Shown piece by piece: positions 1 to 4,955 of a DNA stretch of 8,712 nucleotides. Both the position numbers and the translations under genes were made by a program. Position 1 is the stretch's first letter. Every line of letters begins with the position of its first letter. This stretch comes from CAYUVV01 sp964461325 (lineage in GTDB: Bacteria > Patescibacteriota > Minisyncoccia > Phycocordibacterales > JACOZG01). The notes beneath the pieces were generated by a model that made no database searches, was not told where the DNA came from, and saw nothing but the letters and a program-made list of their open reading frames with translations. Location: contig CAYWTW010000032.1 in NCBI GenBank assembly GCA_964461325.1, positions 1 through 8,712 of the forward strand. Direction: 5' to 3'.

Positions 1-113
1 TGGAGCAGAGTGTGGAGGGTGGCGGTGGGGGTGACGCGGGTGAGTTCGGTGGGGGTTAGGGGGGAGAGGGAGGCGAGGAGGAGGGAGAGGAGGGGGAGGA
101 GGTTGGGGGGCAT
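1..113 (-). CDS. Partial unidentified ORF, 5' end only, with a hydrophobic Leu/Pro/Ser-rich N-terminus
   Basis: An open frame starts at ATG 113-111 and runs off the window edge after 37 codons without a stop. The visible peptide begins MPPNLLPLLSLLLASLSP and goes on with a Thr/Pro-rich part, so the first 17 residues could be a short signal peptide or membrane segment. About 32 of the 37 codons end in C (CTC, CCC, ACC), which agrees with the C-ending preference of the neighbouring housekeeping genes and is the main reason to take it as coding. The spacer to nusA (114-210) is very AT-rich, as expected for a divergent promoter region. Against it: the strand is nearly all pyrimidine, so a low-complexity tract could stay open by chance. 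There is no Shine-Dalgarno sequence. I recognise no family and assign no function. Confidence 0.4.
   Translation of the reverse strand, partial: MPPNLLPLLSLLLASLSPLTPTELTRVTPTATLHTLL
51..110 (+). repeat. G-rich, almost all-purine tract with G-quadruplex potential
   Basis: The plus strand carries G runs at 51-55, 59-64, 68-70, 83-85, 92-96 and 105-110, separated mostly by A/G, with a single C at 74 in the 65-102 part. The first three runs are joined by 3-base loops (TTA, AGA). Such a pattern can form a G-quadruplex on the plus strand or a triplex. It overlaps the first codons of the minus-strand partial ORF, where it would lie on the template strand. Confidence 0.5.
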
Positions 114-137
114 AATATTATTATTTTGTTAAATCAC

Positions 138-167
138 TTGACGTTTATTATAAAAAAGTAATATATT
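138..167 (+). promoter_or_regulatory. Candidate sigma-70 type promoter for the nusA operon
   Basis: TTGACG (138-143) is followed after 18 bases by TATATT (162-167), giving a start near 174 and an AT-rich leader of about 37 nt without a Shine-Dalgarno sequence. The whole 114-210 spacer is strongly AT-rich, so several other -10-like hexamers exist, for example TATAGT at 197-202, which would give an almost leaderless nusA. The choice between them is uncertain. Confidence 0.4.
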
Positions 168-210
168 GAGAGCAAATTTTAATCAATACACTATTATATA
201 GTATATCATC

Positions 211-1377
211 ATGATGGATCTTAAAGTCCTACGCTCGGCTCTTGAGCAATTAAAGGAAGAACGCGGCCTGCCGCCGGAAAAGGTAATCGGCGCGATCGAG
301 GACGCCCTCGTCGCCGCTTATAAAAAGGATTATGGCAAAAAAAGCCAGATTGTGCGTGCCCGTTTCGATTTGGAAACAGGGGCGACTCGTTTTGAACAAA
401 TCAAGGTCGTGGCCGATGACAGCAACGTTCGCTTCGCGAGCGAGGCCGATGACGATAAGCCGGCCGAGATTGAGCCCCAATCCTCGGAAACTCCAGCGAC
501 AGTTCTCCCCTATTTTAACGAGGAGCAACACATAAAACTGGAGGATGCTCGGCGCATCAAAAACGACGCTAAGGTCGGAGACGAACTGGTCTTCCCGCTC
601 GAAACCAAAGATGATTATGGCCGGATCGCCGCCCAAACCGCGAAACAAGTAATAATCCAACGCCTACGCGAGGCCGAAAAGGGTTCGATCCTCACTGAAT
701 ATGCCGAGCGGGAGGGAGAAATCGTTTACGGCAAAGTCCAAAAAATCGAGCGGGGCAATGTTTTTGTCGACCTCGGTCGGGCCACCGCCCTCCTCCCCTA
801 CGACGAGCAGATACCGGGCGAACATTACCGCCAAGGCGAGCGGGTTAAGGCCTATCTCTTCAAGGTCGAAGAAACGCCGCGAAGCGTCAATCTCCGCCTA
901 TCGCGCGCTCATCCTCAATTCGTTAAACAATTGTTCGCGATGGAGGCGCCCGAAGTCGCTCACGGAACAGTAGAGATCCGGGCTATCGCCCGCGAAGCGG
1001 GCTCACGCACCAAATTGGCCGTGGCCGCCACCGACCGCAACATTGATCCGGTGGGAGCTTGCGTCGGCCAACGCGGCGTCCGCGTCAACACAGTGACGGG
1101 CGAACTCGGCGGCGAAAAAATCGACATTATTGAATGGCGGGAAAATCCCGAGGAATTCATCAAAAACGCGCTCGCGCCAGCCAAGGTTGAAAAAATTACC
1201 CTCGACCACGAGCTCAACCAGGCGCGCGTGGAAGTGCCGGCTGACCAGTTTTCCATGGCGGTCGGCAAAGGCGGCCAAAACGTGCGCCTGGCCGCTCGAT
1301 TGACGGGGTGGAAAATCGACATCGTTTCGCCAGAAATAAAAGAACCCACTGCGGAAGAAAAACCTGTGGTAGAATAA
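211..1377 (+). CDS. nusA: Transcription termination/antitermination factor NusA
   Basis: NusA binds RNA polymerase near the RNA exit channel and modulates pausing, termination and antitermination. Domains in order: the N-terminal polymerase-binding domain (about 1-155), an S1 domain (about 168-232, with EGEIVYGKVQKIERGNVFVD), KH1 (about 233-320, GACVGQRGVRV at 282-292) and KH2 (about 325-373, MAVGKGGQNVRLAARLTGW from 349). The protein stops about 15 residues after KH2, so the acidic C-terminal repeats of E. coli NusA are absent, as in most bacteria outside Proteobacteria. The N-terminal domain holds an acidic, Pro/Ser-containing insert (about 70-108). Two ATGs stand in tandem (211 and 214); either could be used, and there is no Shine-Dalgarno sequence. 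It is first in a tight co-directional run; the next gene starts 4 bases after the stop. rimP, often next to nusA, is not seen upstream. Confidence 0.97.
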   Translation: MMDLKVLRSALEQLKEERGLPPEKVIGAIEDALVAAYKKDYGKKSQIVRARFDLETGATRFEQIKVVADDSNVRFASEADDDKPAEIEPQSSETPATVLPYFNEEQHIKLEDARRIKNDAKVGDELVFPLETKDDYGRIAAQTAKQVIIQRLREAEKGSILTEYAEREGEIVYGKVQKIERGNVFVDLGRATALLPYDEQIPGEHYRQGERVKAYLFKVEETPRSVNLRLSRAHPQFVKQLFAMEAPEVAHGTVEIRAIAREAGSRTKLAVAATDRNIDPVGACVGQRGVRVNTVTGELGGEKIDIIEWRENPEEFIKNALAPAKVEKITLDHELNQARVEVPADQFSMAVGKGGQNVRLAARLTGWKIDIVSPEIKEPTAEEKPVVE

Positions 1378-1381
1378 GCTT

Positions 1382-1903
1382 ATGAATCTTTGGCACGAAA
1401 TTGCGCCGGGTACGGCGGACAAGATGAACGTCATCATCGAGATCCCCCGCGGCTCCAGCAATAAATACGAAATTGATAAAGAGACAGGGCTTATCACCCT
1501 CGATCGCGCCGCGCACACGGCGCAGGTCTTTCCTTACGATTACGGCTTTATCCCCCAAACCTTGTGGGATGACGCCGACGCGCTCGACGTCGTCATGCTC
1601 ACCACCTATCCCCTGCTACCGGGCATCCTCGTCCGCGCCCGCCCCATCGCTCTAATACGGATGGTTGATGGCGGCGAAGCGGACGATAAACTGATTGCCG
1701 TGCCGACGAGTGATCCGCGTTGGGATAAAACTCTCGACCTTACCGACATCAATCCTCATACGCTGAAAGAGATGGAACATTTTTTCAGCACCTACAAAAA
1801 GTTGCAAAATCAGGAAGTAGGCGTGAGTGGGTTTGAGGGAGCCGCCGCAGCCAAGCAGGCGTTCGCTCGCGGTTGCGCCAATTATAAGAAAAAGTTTAAA
1901 TAA
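1382..1903 (+). CDS. ppa: Soluble family I inorganic pyrophosphatase
   Basis: This cytoplasmic enzyme hydrolyses pyrophosphate to two phosphates and so pulls nucleotide-polymerising reactions forward. At 173 aa it has the usual family I length. The active-site residues align with the E. coli enzyme: E20, K28, E30, R42, Y54, the acidic cluster D64/D66/D69, then D96, D101 and K103 in MVDGGEADDKLIAV, and Y138-K139 near the end. The metal-binding signature reads DADALDV, which has Ala at two positions where the usual motif (DGDPLDV type) has Gly/Asp/Ser/Asn and Pro/Glu; all three aspartates remain. The start at 1382 gives the MNLWHEI opening typical of this subgroup; an internal ATG at 1424 would lose 14 residues. 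It lies 4 bases after nusA, without a recognisable Shine-Dalgarno sequence, suggesting co-transcription or coupled translation. Confidence 0.97.
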   Translation: MNLWHEIAPGTADKMNVIIEIPRGSSNKYEIDKETGLITLDRAAHTAQVFPYDYGFIPQTLWDDADALDVVMLTTYPLLPGILVRARPIALIRMVDGGEADDKLIAVPTSDPRWDKTLDLTDINPHTLKEMEHFFSTYKKLQNQEVGVSGFEGAAAAKQAFARGCANYKKKFK

Positions 1904-1918
1904 AAATCATTTTTAAAT

Positions 1919-2512
1919 ATGAAGCAACAACAAATTTTTTGGTTAGGTTTATTGGTTTTGGCATTAACCGTTAACGGCGGATCGGCTATCGCGCAGGAAA
2001 ACACCGGTCCGGGGATGAACGGCTCTGGCCGTCCCGGCGGGCTGGAACGCAATGTCTCACCCCAAGCTCAAGAGCGCCTACTCCAGCGTCAAGAAAGGGG
2101 GGCGGCGGTTCGGGAGCGCCTCCGCGGCCTGTGGCAAGAACGCACCGGACGCTTCGTCAATTTGGCTAGCCGGCGTTTCGACGCGGCTCTCAATCGCTTA
2201 AGCGGTCTGCTGGAACGCCTTGAAGCCCGCCTGACCAAATTGGCCGAACTCAAACCGGAGACAGATTTCAGCGCGGCCGAGACGGCGCTCGCCGAGGCTC
2301 GCGCCAAGCTCGGAGCGGCCAAACTCGCTTTCGACAATTTCCAAAGTCAGCAAGAAACACTCAATCAAGCCGTCGCGACTAATCTGGAAAATAAAACCCC
2401 CGAACCCTTCGCTCCCGTCCGCCAAGCCATCCAAGCGGTTCACACCGAACTCCGCGCCGCCCATCAAAGCTTGCAAGCCCTCGTCGGGGAATTAAAAAAA
2501 TTAGTCTCTTAA
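1919..2512 (+). CDS. Predicted secreted, alpha-helical protein of unknown function
   Basis: The 197-aa product begins with a clear signal peptide: MKQQQ, a hydrophobic core (IFWLGLLVLALTV, residues 6-18) and a likely signal peptidase I site after GSAIA (residue 25), leaving a mature start QENTGPG. A Gly/Pro/Asn-rich linker (about 28-48) precedes a long Arg/Leu/Glu/Ala-rich region (about 50-197) with strong helical and coiled-coil character, including the RFDAALNRLSGLLERLEARL stretch at about 86-105. The arrangement RF..A.NRL..LLERLE.RL recalls small exported helical proteins frequent in Patescibacteria genomes, which have no assigned role; that link is from memory. It lies 15 bases after ppa with an AT-rich leader and no Shine-Dalgarno sequence. 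It probably works outside the membrane together with the next gene product, but only the co-orientation supports this. Confidence 0.8.
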   Translation: MKQQQIFWLGLLVLALTVNGGSAIAQENTGPGMNGSGRPGGLERNVSPQAQERLLQRQERGAAVRERLRGLWQERTGRFVNLASRRFDAALNRLSGLLERLEARLTKLAELKPETDFSAAETALAEARAKLGAAKLAFDNFQSQQETLNQAVATNLENKTPEPFAPVRQAIQAVHTELRAAHQSLQALVGELKKLVS

Positions 2513-2539
2513 TTAATTGATTTTTCAAAAATTAATCAC

Positions 2540-2899
2540 ATGCAAAACAACACCTCATTTGGTCCGGGAGCCGGCGCGACAGCCCCCAGTCAGGGCCCGA
2601 CGATCGGCGCCATAATCGTCGTCATCGTCCTCATCTTGGGAGCCGCTTACTTTATCTGGCAGAAAGGGCAAGAGATGGCGGACTCAACCACCCCGCCGGA
2701 AACCAACCTCCCCGCGACGAGCAGTGGTCAAACTTCTCCGCTCACCGATGACTCCCTCGATGACTCGACGATTAATCAATTGCAAAATCAGGGAACTTCC
2801 GACGAGCTCCAGGCGATTGAAACCGATCTCGCGGCGACCGATCTGGAAAATCTGGATGCTGGTCTGAACGAGCTGGAACAAGAGTTAAATCAACCATAA
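2540..2899 (+). CDS. Predicted single-pass membrane protein with acidic tail, unknown function
   Basis: The 119-aa product has a short Gly/Ala/Pro-rich N-terminus, one strongly hydrophobic segment (IGAIIVVIVLILGAAYFIW, residues 22-40), a positively charged stop (QK), a Thr/Ser/Pro-rich linker (about 49-70) and an acidic C-terminal part (SDELQAIETDLAATDLENLD from 87) that should form an amphipathic helix. The topology is most likely N-in, with the acidic part outside, judged from the lysine after the segment and the low charge before it; this is not secure. The TSDELQAIETDLAATDL-type ending is familiar from short hypothetical membrane proteins of Patescibacteria. The 27-base gap before it is almost all A/T and can fold as an imperfect AT hairpin (2516-2536). 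There is no Shine-Dalgarno sequence. No enzyme motif is visible. Confidence 0.78.
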   Translation: MQNNTSFGPGAGATAPSQGPTIGAIIVVIVLILGAAYFIWQKGQEMADSTTPPETNLPATSSGQTSPLTDDSLDDSTINQLQNQGTSDELQAIETDLAATDLENLDAGLNELEQELNQP

Positions 2900-2902
2900 A
2901 CC

Positions 2903-3730
2903 TTGGCTGACGCGCGTTTCCAAATTAAAGACCGGCAAGACAAACCGGAGGCCGTCGTGGAGCTAACGGCCGAGATTGCCGCCGCCCACTTCGACGCCCA
3001 ACGGGTCACGGCGTTAAAAAATCTAGCTGAAAAGAAAACCTTTGACGGCTTTCGCCCCGGGCAAGCGCCCGAAGCGGTAATCGTCCGGGAACTGGGCGAA
3101 GAAGCAGTGCTGTGGGAAATGGCTAAATTGGCCATCAGCTCCGTCTATCCCGCCATCATCACGCAAGAAAAAATCGACGCCCTGGGCCGCCCGGACGTGA
3201 GTATTATCAAAATCGCTTCGGGCAACCCGCTCGGCTTTAAACTAACGACCGCCGTCATGCCCCAATTCCAATTGCCGGACTACAAACAAATCGCGCGCGA
3301 AACCAATCAAGCCGCCAGCCAACCGGAAGAGCGCCGAACCAAAATCATCGAGGCCATCATGGCGAAAACTGAAATTAAATTACCGACGATTTTAATCGAA
3401 GCGGAACTGAATCAGATGGTCCGAGAATTGGAAACTCAAGCGGCGAGCGCGGGAAAAAATTTTACTGAAGAACTCAAGGCGGCCGGCAAAACGGTCGAGA
3501 GCTTGCGCGCCGATTGGCGCGGCGTGGCGGAAAAAAGGGTCAAAGCCAATCTGATTTTGGAACGCGTCGCGATGGTTGAAAAGCTAGAGCCGGCGGCCGA
3601 CAAGATCGAGGCCGACGTCGTGGCCGTTTTGGCCAATCATCCCAAGGCCGACCGCGCTCTCGTCCAGGCCTACGTCCGGCACAGTCTCACCAACAATCTG
3701 GCGTGGGAACTCCTCGAAGGGCAAAAATAA
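2903..3730 (+). CDS. tig: Trigger factor-like ribosome-associated chaperone lacking the PPIase domain
   Basis: Trigger factor docks at the ribosomal exit tunnel and shields nascent chains. The N-terminal ribosome-binding domain (about 1-120) contains GFRPGQAPEAVI (49-60), which matches the family's tunnel-docking signature (GFRxGxxP). After LPDYKQIA (125-132) the sequence passes almost at once into the C-terminal helical substrate-cradle region (about 146-275, including LPTILIEAELNQMVREL). The FKBP-type peptidyl-prolyl isomerase domain that sits between them in E. coli (432 aa) is missing, explaining the 275-aa length; no frame break is seen, so this is a compact variant. The start is TTG, 3 bases after the preceding stop, with no Shine-Dalgarno sequence; the encoded peptide MADARFQIKD suits a family N-terminus, and no in-frame ATG precedes the conserved part. 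It is last in the nusA-to-tig run. Confidence 0.88.
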   Translation: MADARFQIKDRQDKPEAVVELTAEIAAAHFDAQRVTALKNLAEKKTFDGFRPGQAPEAVIVRELGEEAVLWEMAKLAISSVYPAIITQEKIDALGRPDVSIIKIASGNPLGFKLTTAVMPQFQLPDYKQIARETNQAASQPEERRTKIIEAIMAKTEIKLPTILIEAELNQMVRELETQAASAGKNFTEELKAAGKTVESLRADWRGVAEKRVKANLILERVAMVEKLEPAADKIEADVVAVLANHPKADRALVQAYVRHSLTNNLAWELLEGQK

Positions 3731-3746
3731 TGAGCATTATTTTTGC
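3721..3746. terminator. Perfect 12-bp inverted repeat over the trigger factor stop codon
   Basis: GCAAAAATAATG (3721-3732) and CATTATTTTTGC (3735-3746) are exact reverse complements separated by two bases; a realistic RNA hairpin would have 11 pairs and a GAGC loop. It contains the tig stop (3728-3730) and lies between the converging ends of tig and the mntA/hepT remnant. The T-rich right arm makes it terminator-like on both strands, but there is no GC-rich stem with a separate T tail, so its efficiency is doubtful. Confidence 0.5.
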
Positions 3747-3759
3747 TTGTCCAAAAAAA

Positions 3760-3834
3760 TCTCAATTTGCTTAACGTATTCAACTAAGAACCGATCGCCG
3801 CTAATTTGTTTTTTACTACGTCCTTCTCAACCAT
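3760..3834 (-). pseudogene. N-terminal remnant of a HepT (HEPN, DUF86) toxin gene
   Basis: An ATG at 3834-3832 overlaps the last codons of the mntA-like gene, the usual spacing for an MNT-HEPN pair. It encodes only MVEKDVVKNKLAAIGS before an in-frame TAG (3786-3784). In the same frame the sequence continues LNTLSKLR. Reading through the stop gives a helix pattern (V..NKLAAI...L..L) that agrees with the first helix of HepT proteins; compared from memory with Shewanella HepT, the match includes D, N, K, A and I at equivalent positions. The catalytic RxxxxH motif of HEPN RNases lies about 100 residues further in the family and has no room here, because the tig 3' end follows at once. I therefore read it as a truncated, inactive relic. 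A chance 16-codon ORF is the alternative. Confidence 0.58.
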
Positions 3835-4237
3835 GTTGCTGAATAAAATTTTTGATAAAAGCGTCGCGGTAAACGCGCAAGGGCTTGGTATCCAAATAAG
3901 CGCGATGGGCGGCTAAAGAAAAATAAGTGAAACGATTTTTTCTATCCTCAAACAAAACCAAGCCGTGCTCGGCCACCTGTTTTTTGAGCACTGGCGAAAC
4001 ATTTTCTAGATTGACCAGCTCGACGGTCGGATTTTCGAAAATTTTGGCCAACTCTACAGACAAATCATAGTTTTCTCGATAATCAAGCGGGCGGCTGGCT
4101 AAATAGCCAACGTCCACATCGCTTTGACTGTGGGTTTGGCCGGTAACCTGCGAGCCAAACAGCACCAATAAACTCAACTCGCGCTGGCGAGCTAAATCGG
4201 CGATTTTTTGTTTGTCGTTCTGGCTAATTTCTTTCAT
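3827..4237 (-). CDS. MntA-type minimal nucleotidyltransferase (antitoxin family)
   Basis: The family transfers AMP; MntA antitoxins adenylylate a tyrosine of the HepT toxin and so silence it. The product (136 aa) has the exact GSX10DXD motif: G28-S29 in LFGSQ and D40-V-D42 in QSDVDVGYL. E73 (TVELVNL) fits the third metal-binding acid. The C-terminal part (about 97-136, with RAYLDTKPLRVYRDAF) is a tail seen in related small nucleotidyltransferases. The usual partner is only a stub downstream, so this looks like an orphaned antitoxin; a nucleotidyltransferase with another target is the alternative. The start ATG has no Shine-Dalgarno sequence; an extended -10 box directly upstream predicts an essentially leaderless mRNA. 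The GC content is lower by eye than in the plus-strand genes, and the gene opposes the nusA run, both consistent with an acquired module. Confidence 0.9.
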   Translation of the reverse strand: MKEISQNDKQKIADLARQRELSLLVLFGSQVTGQTHSQSDVDVGYLASRPLDYRENYDLSVELAKIFENPTVELVNLENVSPVLKKQVAEHGLVLFEDRKNRFTYFSLAAHRAYLDTKPLRVYRDAFIKNFIQQHG

Positions 4238-4244
4238 CGTCGTT

Positions 4245-4253
4245 ATTTTACCA
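4245..4253 (-). promoter_or_regulatory. Extended -10 promoter of the mntA-like gene
   Basis: On the minus strand TGG-TAAAAT (4253-4245) is a TGn extended -10 element. The expected start, 7 bases after the hexamer, is at 4238, one base before the ATG, so the transcript would be leaderless. No good -35 is seen; the sRNA terminator's T tract lies just upstream. Confidence 0.5.
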
Positions 4254-4265
4254 CAAATTTCAGCG

Positions 4266-4308
4266 AAAAAAGCCGGGCCACTCCAACTGGTTTGTTGGAA
4301 GACCCGGC
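4266..4308 (-). terminator. Intrinsic terminator of the small RNA
   Basis: On the minus strand GCCGGG (4308-4303) pairs with CCCGGC (4277-4272), extended by TC against GG, and TCCAAC (4299-to-loop side) pairs with GTTGGA around an AAACCA loop: about 14 pairs with one small internal loop. It is followed directly by six T (4271-4266). This is the clearest terminator in the window. Confidence 0.9.
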
Positions 4309-4433
4309 AAGGCGGTTGGTAAACAGGCTCGGTCCGGAACTAGGAACCGCAATCGGCCTAAAAGGTTTTCGCCCGATGGTTTCCCTGTCGTGTTCGAGCA
4401 CCCACGCTAGATCTTTTCAGCCGTCTCCAACCT
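4266..4433 (-). ncRNA. Independently transcribed structured small RNA, about 168 nt, unidentified
   Basis: A consensus promoter (TTGACA, 16 bases, TATAAT) and a GC-rich terminator with T6 bracket a region without a convincing ORF. The predicted transcript folds into a long rod. A closing helix GGTTGG (4432-4427) pairs with CCAACC (4319-4314). On the 5' side follows a large single-stranded stretch (about 23 nt) against about 5 nt on the 3' side, then GGGTGCTCG with CGAGCCT, an internal loop, AGGGAAACC with GGTTCCT, ATCGG with CCGAT, and an apical loop containing AAAACCTTTTA. CTGAAAAG in the 5' bulge could pair with CTTTTAG of the apical loop as a pseudoknot. It lacks the hallmarks of RNase P RNA, tmRNA and SRP RNA. 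The rod shape, size and own promoter would suit a 6S-like RNA, but I cannot confirm this. It ends 29 bases before the mntA-like start, so a leader or attenuator role is a second possibility. Confidence 0.75.
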
Positions 4434-4439
4434 CATTCC

Positions 4440-4467
4440 ATTATACACAAACCGGTCTTACTGTCAA
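4440..4467 (-). promoter_or_regulatory. Consensus sigma-70 promoter of the small RNA
   Basis: TTGACA (4467-4462) and TATAAT (4445-4440) are both perfect consensus hexamers with a 16-base spacer. The start is expected near 4433, right at the closing helix of the folded RNA. It is the strongest promoter match in the window, implying abundant expression. Confidence 0.88.
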
Positions 4468-4508
4468 GCGTTTTGGTTCTATAGTCAAAATAGGCCTAAA
4501 AACAAGGA

Positions 4509-4547
4509 TAAAATCAGCCCCGCGCGCTAATCAAGCAACGTGGGGCT
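4509..4547 (-). terminator. Probable terminator of the 112-aa gene
   Basis: Beginning inside the stop codon on the minus strand, AGCCCC (4547-4542) pairs with GGGGCT (4521-4516), with inner pairs CG/CG and GCT/AGC around a TGATT loop. GATTTTAT follows (4515 downward). The stem is imperfect and the T tract interrupted, so termination may be partial. It separates the gene from the sRNA promoter. Confidence 0.6.
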
Positions 4548-4884
4548 ATTTGGTGAAGCGGATGATGTTATTGGAATCGAGGATGAATCGCCTGTCGAAA
4601 ATAATGTAAAAATTGATGCTTTCACCGTTATTGTCGATTCGAAACAAACAATCGCGGAAATATCCGGTCTGATTTCGATGGTGGAGATAGGTCGCCGACC
4701 CAATTTCCGCCAATTCCCCCTTTCGGCCTGACAGGCAAGGCAAAAGCTCGTGGGGAACAACCCTAATCGGCAGTTCAAACCGATAGACATTTCCAACGAC
4801 CAATTGTTCGACAAAACGTCTGTGATTGTCGGAATCCTCAAAGTCCAGTGGGAGATCCCGAAATGTTAGAAGTCTCCTCCTCAC
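4546..4884 (-). CDS. Unidentified 112-aa protein with its own promoter, SD and terminator
   Basis: I recognise no family. The product starts MRRRLLTFRDLPLDFED, carries no signal peptide or membrane segment, and has a hydrophilic middle with YRFELPIRVVPHELLP (34-49) and a beta-rich end (INFYIIFDRRFILD, 90-103), suggesting a small soluble fold. There are two cysteines (50, 79) and no repeated CxxC. The GTG start at 4884-4882 is chosen because AAGGAGG lies 7 bases upstream. An ATG at 4889-4887 is too near the SD and meets TGA after two codons. Promoter, SD, frame and terminator all agree, which argues that this is a real gene and not a shadow of the overlapping frames. A hand count of 4561-4860 gives about 47% GC against about 60% in a sampled line of the trigger factor gene, so it may be acquired. 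It is divergent from clpP with interlocked promoters. Confidence 0.65.
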   Translation of the reverse strand: MRRRLLTFRDLPLDFEDSDNHRRFVEQLVVGNVYRFELPIRVVPHELLPCLSGRKGELAEIGSATYLHHRNQTGYFRDCLFRIDNNGESINFYIIFDRRFILDSNNIIRFTK

Positions 4885-4891
4885 CTCATCA

Positions 4892-4898
4892 CCTCCTT
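4892..4898 (-). promoter_or_regulatory. Unusually strong Shine-Dalgarno site of the 112-aa gene
   Basis: AAGGAGG (4898-4892) stands 7 bases before the GTG. The wider stretch TAGAAAGGAGGTGA (4902-4889) is complementary over about 14 bases to the usual 16S rRNA 3' end. No other gene in the window has a recognisable Shine-Dalgarno sequence, so this site both decides the start and marks the gene as different. Confidence 0.8.
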
Positions 4899-4908
4899 TC
4901 TAGAAAGG

Positions 4909-4937
4909 ATAGTATTTGACAGGTGGGCCCTCGTCAA
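4909..4937 (-). promoter_or_regulatory. Promoter of the 112-aa gene, overlapping the clpP promoter
   Basis: TTGACG (4937-4932) and TACTAT (4914-4909) with a 17-base spacer predict a start near 4902 and an 18-nt leader carrying the strong SD. The -35 box lies inside the spacer of the clpP promoter, so polymerase cannot occupy both at once. Confidence 0.65.
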
Positions 4938-4944
4938 GTAGCAT
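4916..4944 (+). promoter_or_regulatory. clpP-rny promoter giving a leaderless start
   Basis: TTGACA (4916-4921), a 17-base spacer and TAGCAT (4939-4944) place the start at 4951, exactly the A of the clpP ATG. There is no Shine-Dalgarno sequence upstream, which fits leaderless translation. The -10 box is a moderate match. Confidence 0.65.
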
Positions 4945-4955
4945 AGCGCTATGCT
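4940..4955. promoter_or_regulatory. Perfect 16-bp palindrome at the clpP start (possible operator)
   Basis: AGCATAGCGCTATGCT is its own reverse complement. It covers most of the clpP -10 box, the predicted start point and the first five bases of the coding region. A dimeric repressor bound here would block clpP, and as RNA the part downstream of the start is too short to fold. No regulator is known from this window. Confidence 0.5.

Noticed and set aside
250..660. Long minus-strand open frames inside nusA (also inside 1003-1558, rny and clpP).
   Set aside because: They are antisense shadows caused by GC-rich codons of well-identified genes; no independent promoter or start signals were seen.
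2516..2536. AT-only hairpin before the one-pass membrane protein gene.
   Set aside because: The stem is made of A/T pairs with a G-T wobble and a minimal loop; in such AT-rich spacers this arises easily and would be a poor terminator.
3751..3758. Run of seven T on the minus strand after the hepT stub as a terminator tail.
   Set aside because: No stable hairpin precedes it on that strand.
4381..4400. GTGTTCGAGCAC on the plus strand looks like a tRNA T arm.
   Set aside because: Only three pairs close a 6-base loop, and no acceptor or anticodon arm fits around it.
4311..4440. On the plus strand, GGTTGGT followed by six bases and GCTCGGTCCG resembles, from memory, part of the E. coli 6S RNA apical region.
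   Set aside because: The consensus promoter and the T6 terminator both place transcription on the minus strand, and no plus-strand promoter or terminator is seen. A rod-shaped RNA looks similar on both strands, so the likeness may be accidental. Only an Infernal search can settle it.
4527..4841. Second minus-strand open frame overlapping the 112-aa gene, and plus-strand frames at 4540-4731 and 4208-4609.
   Set aside because: None has a promoter, Shine-Dalgarno site or start that fits, whereas the 4884-4546 frame has promoter, SD and terminator in register. The 4208-4609 frame runs through the sRNA and the mntA promoter.
4889..4902. TCACCTCCTTTCTA on the plus strand resembles the 3' end of 16S rRNA.
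   Set aside because: No other rRNA sequence surrounds it; it is simply the complement of the strong Shine-Dalgarno site on the minus strand.
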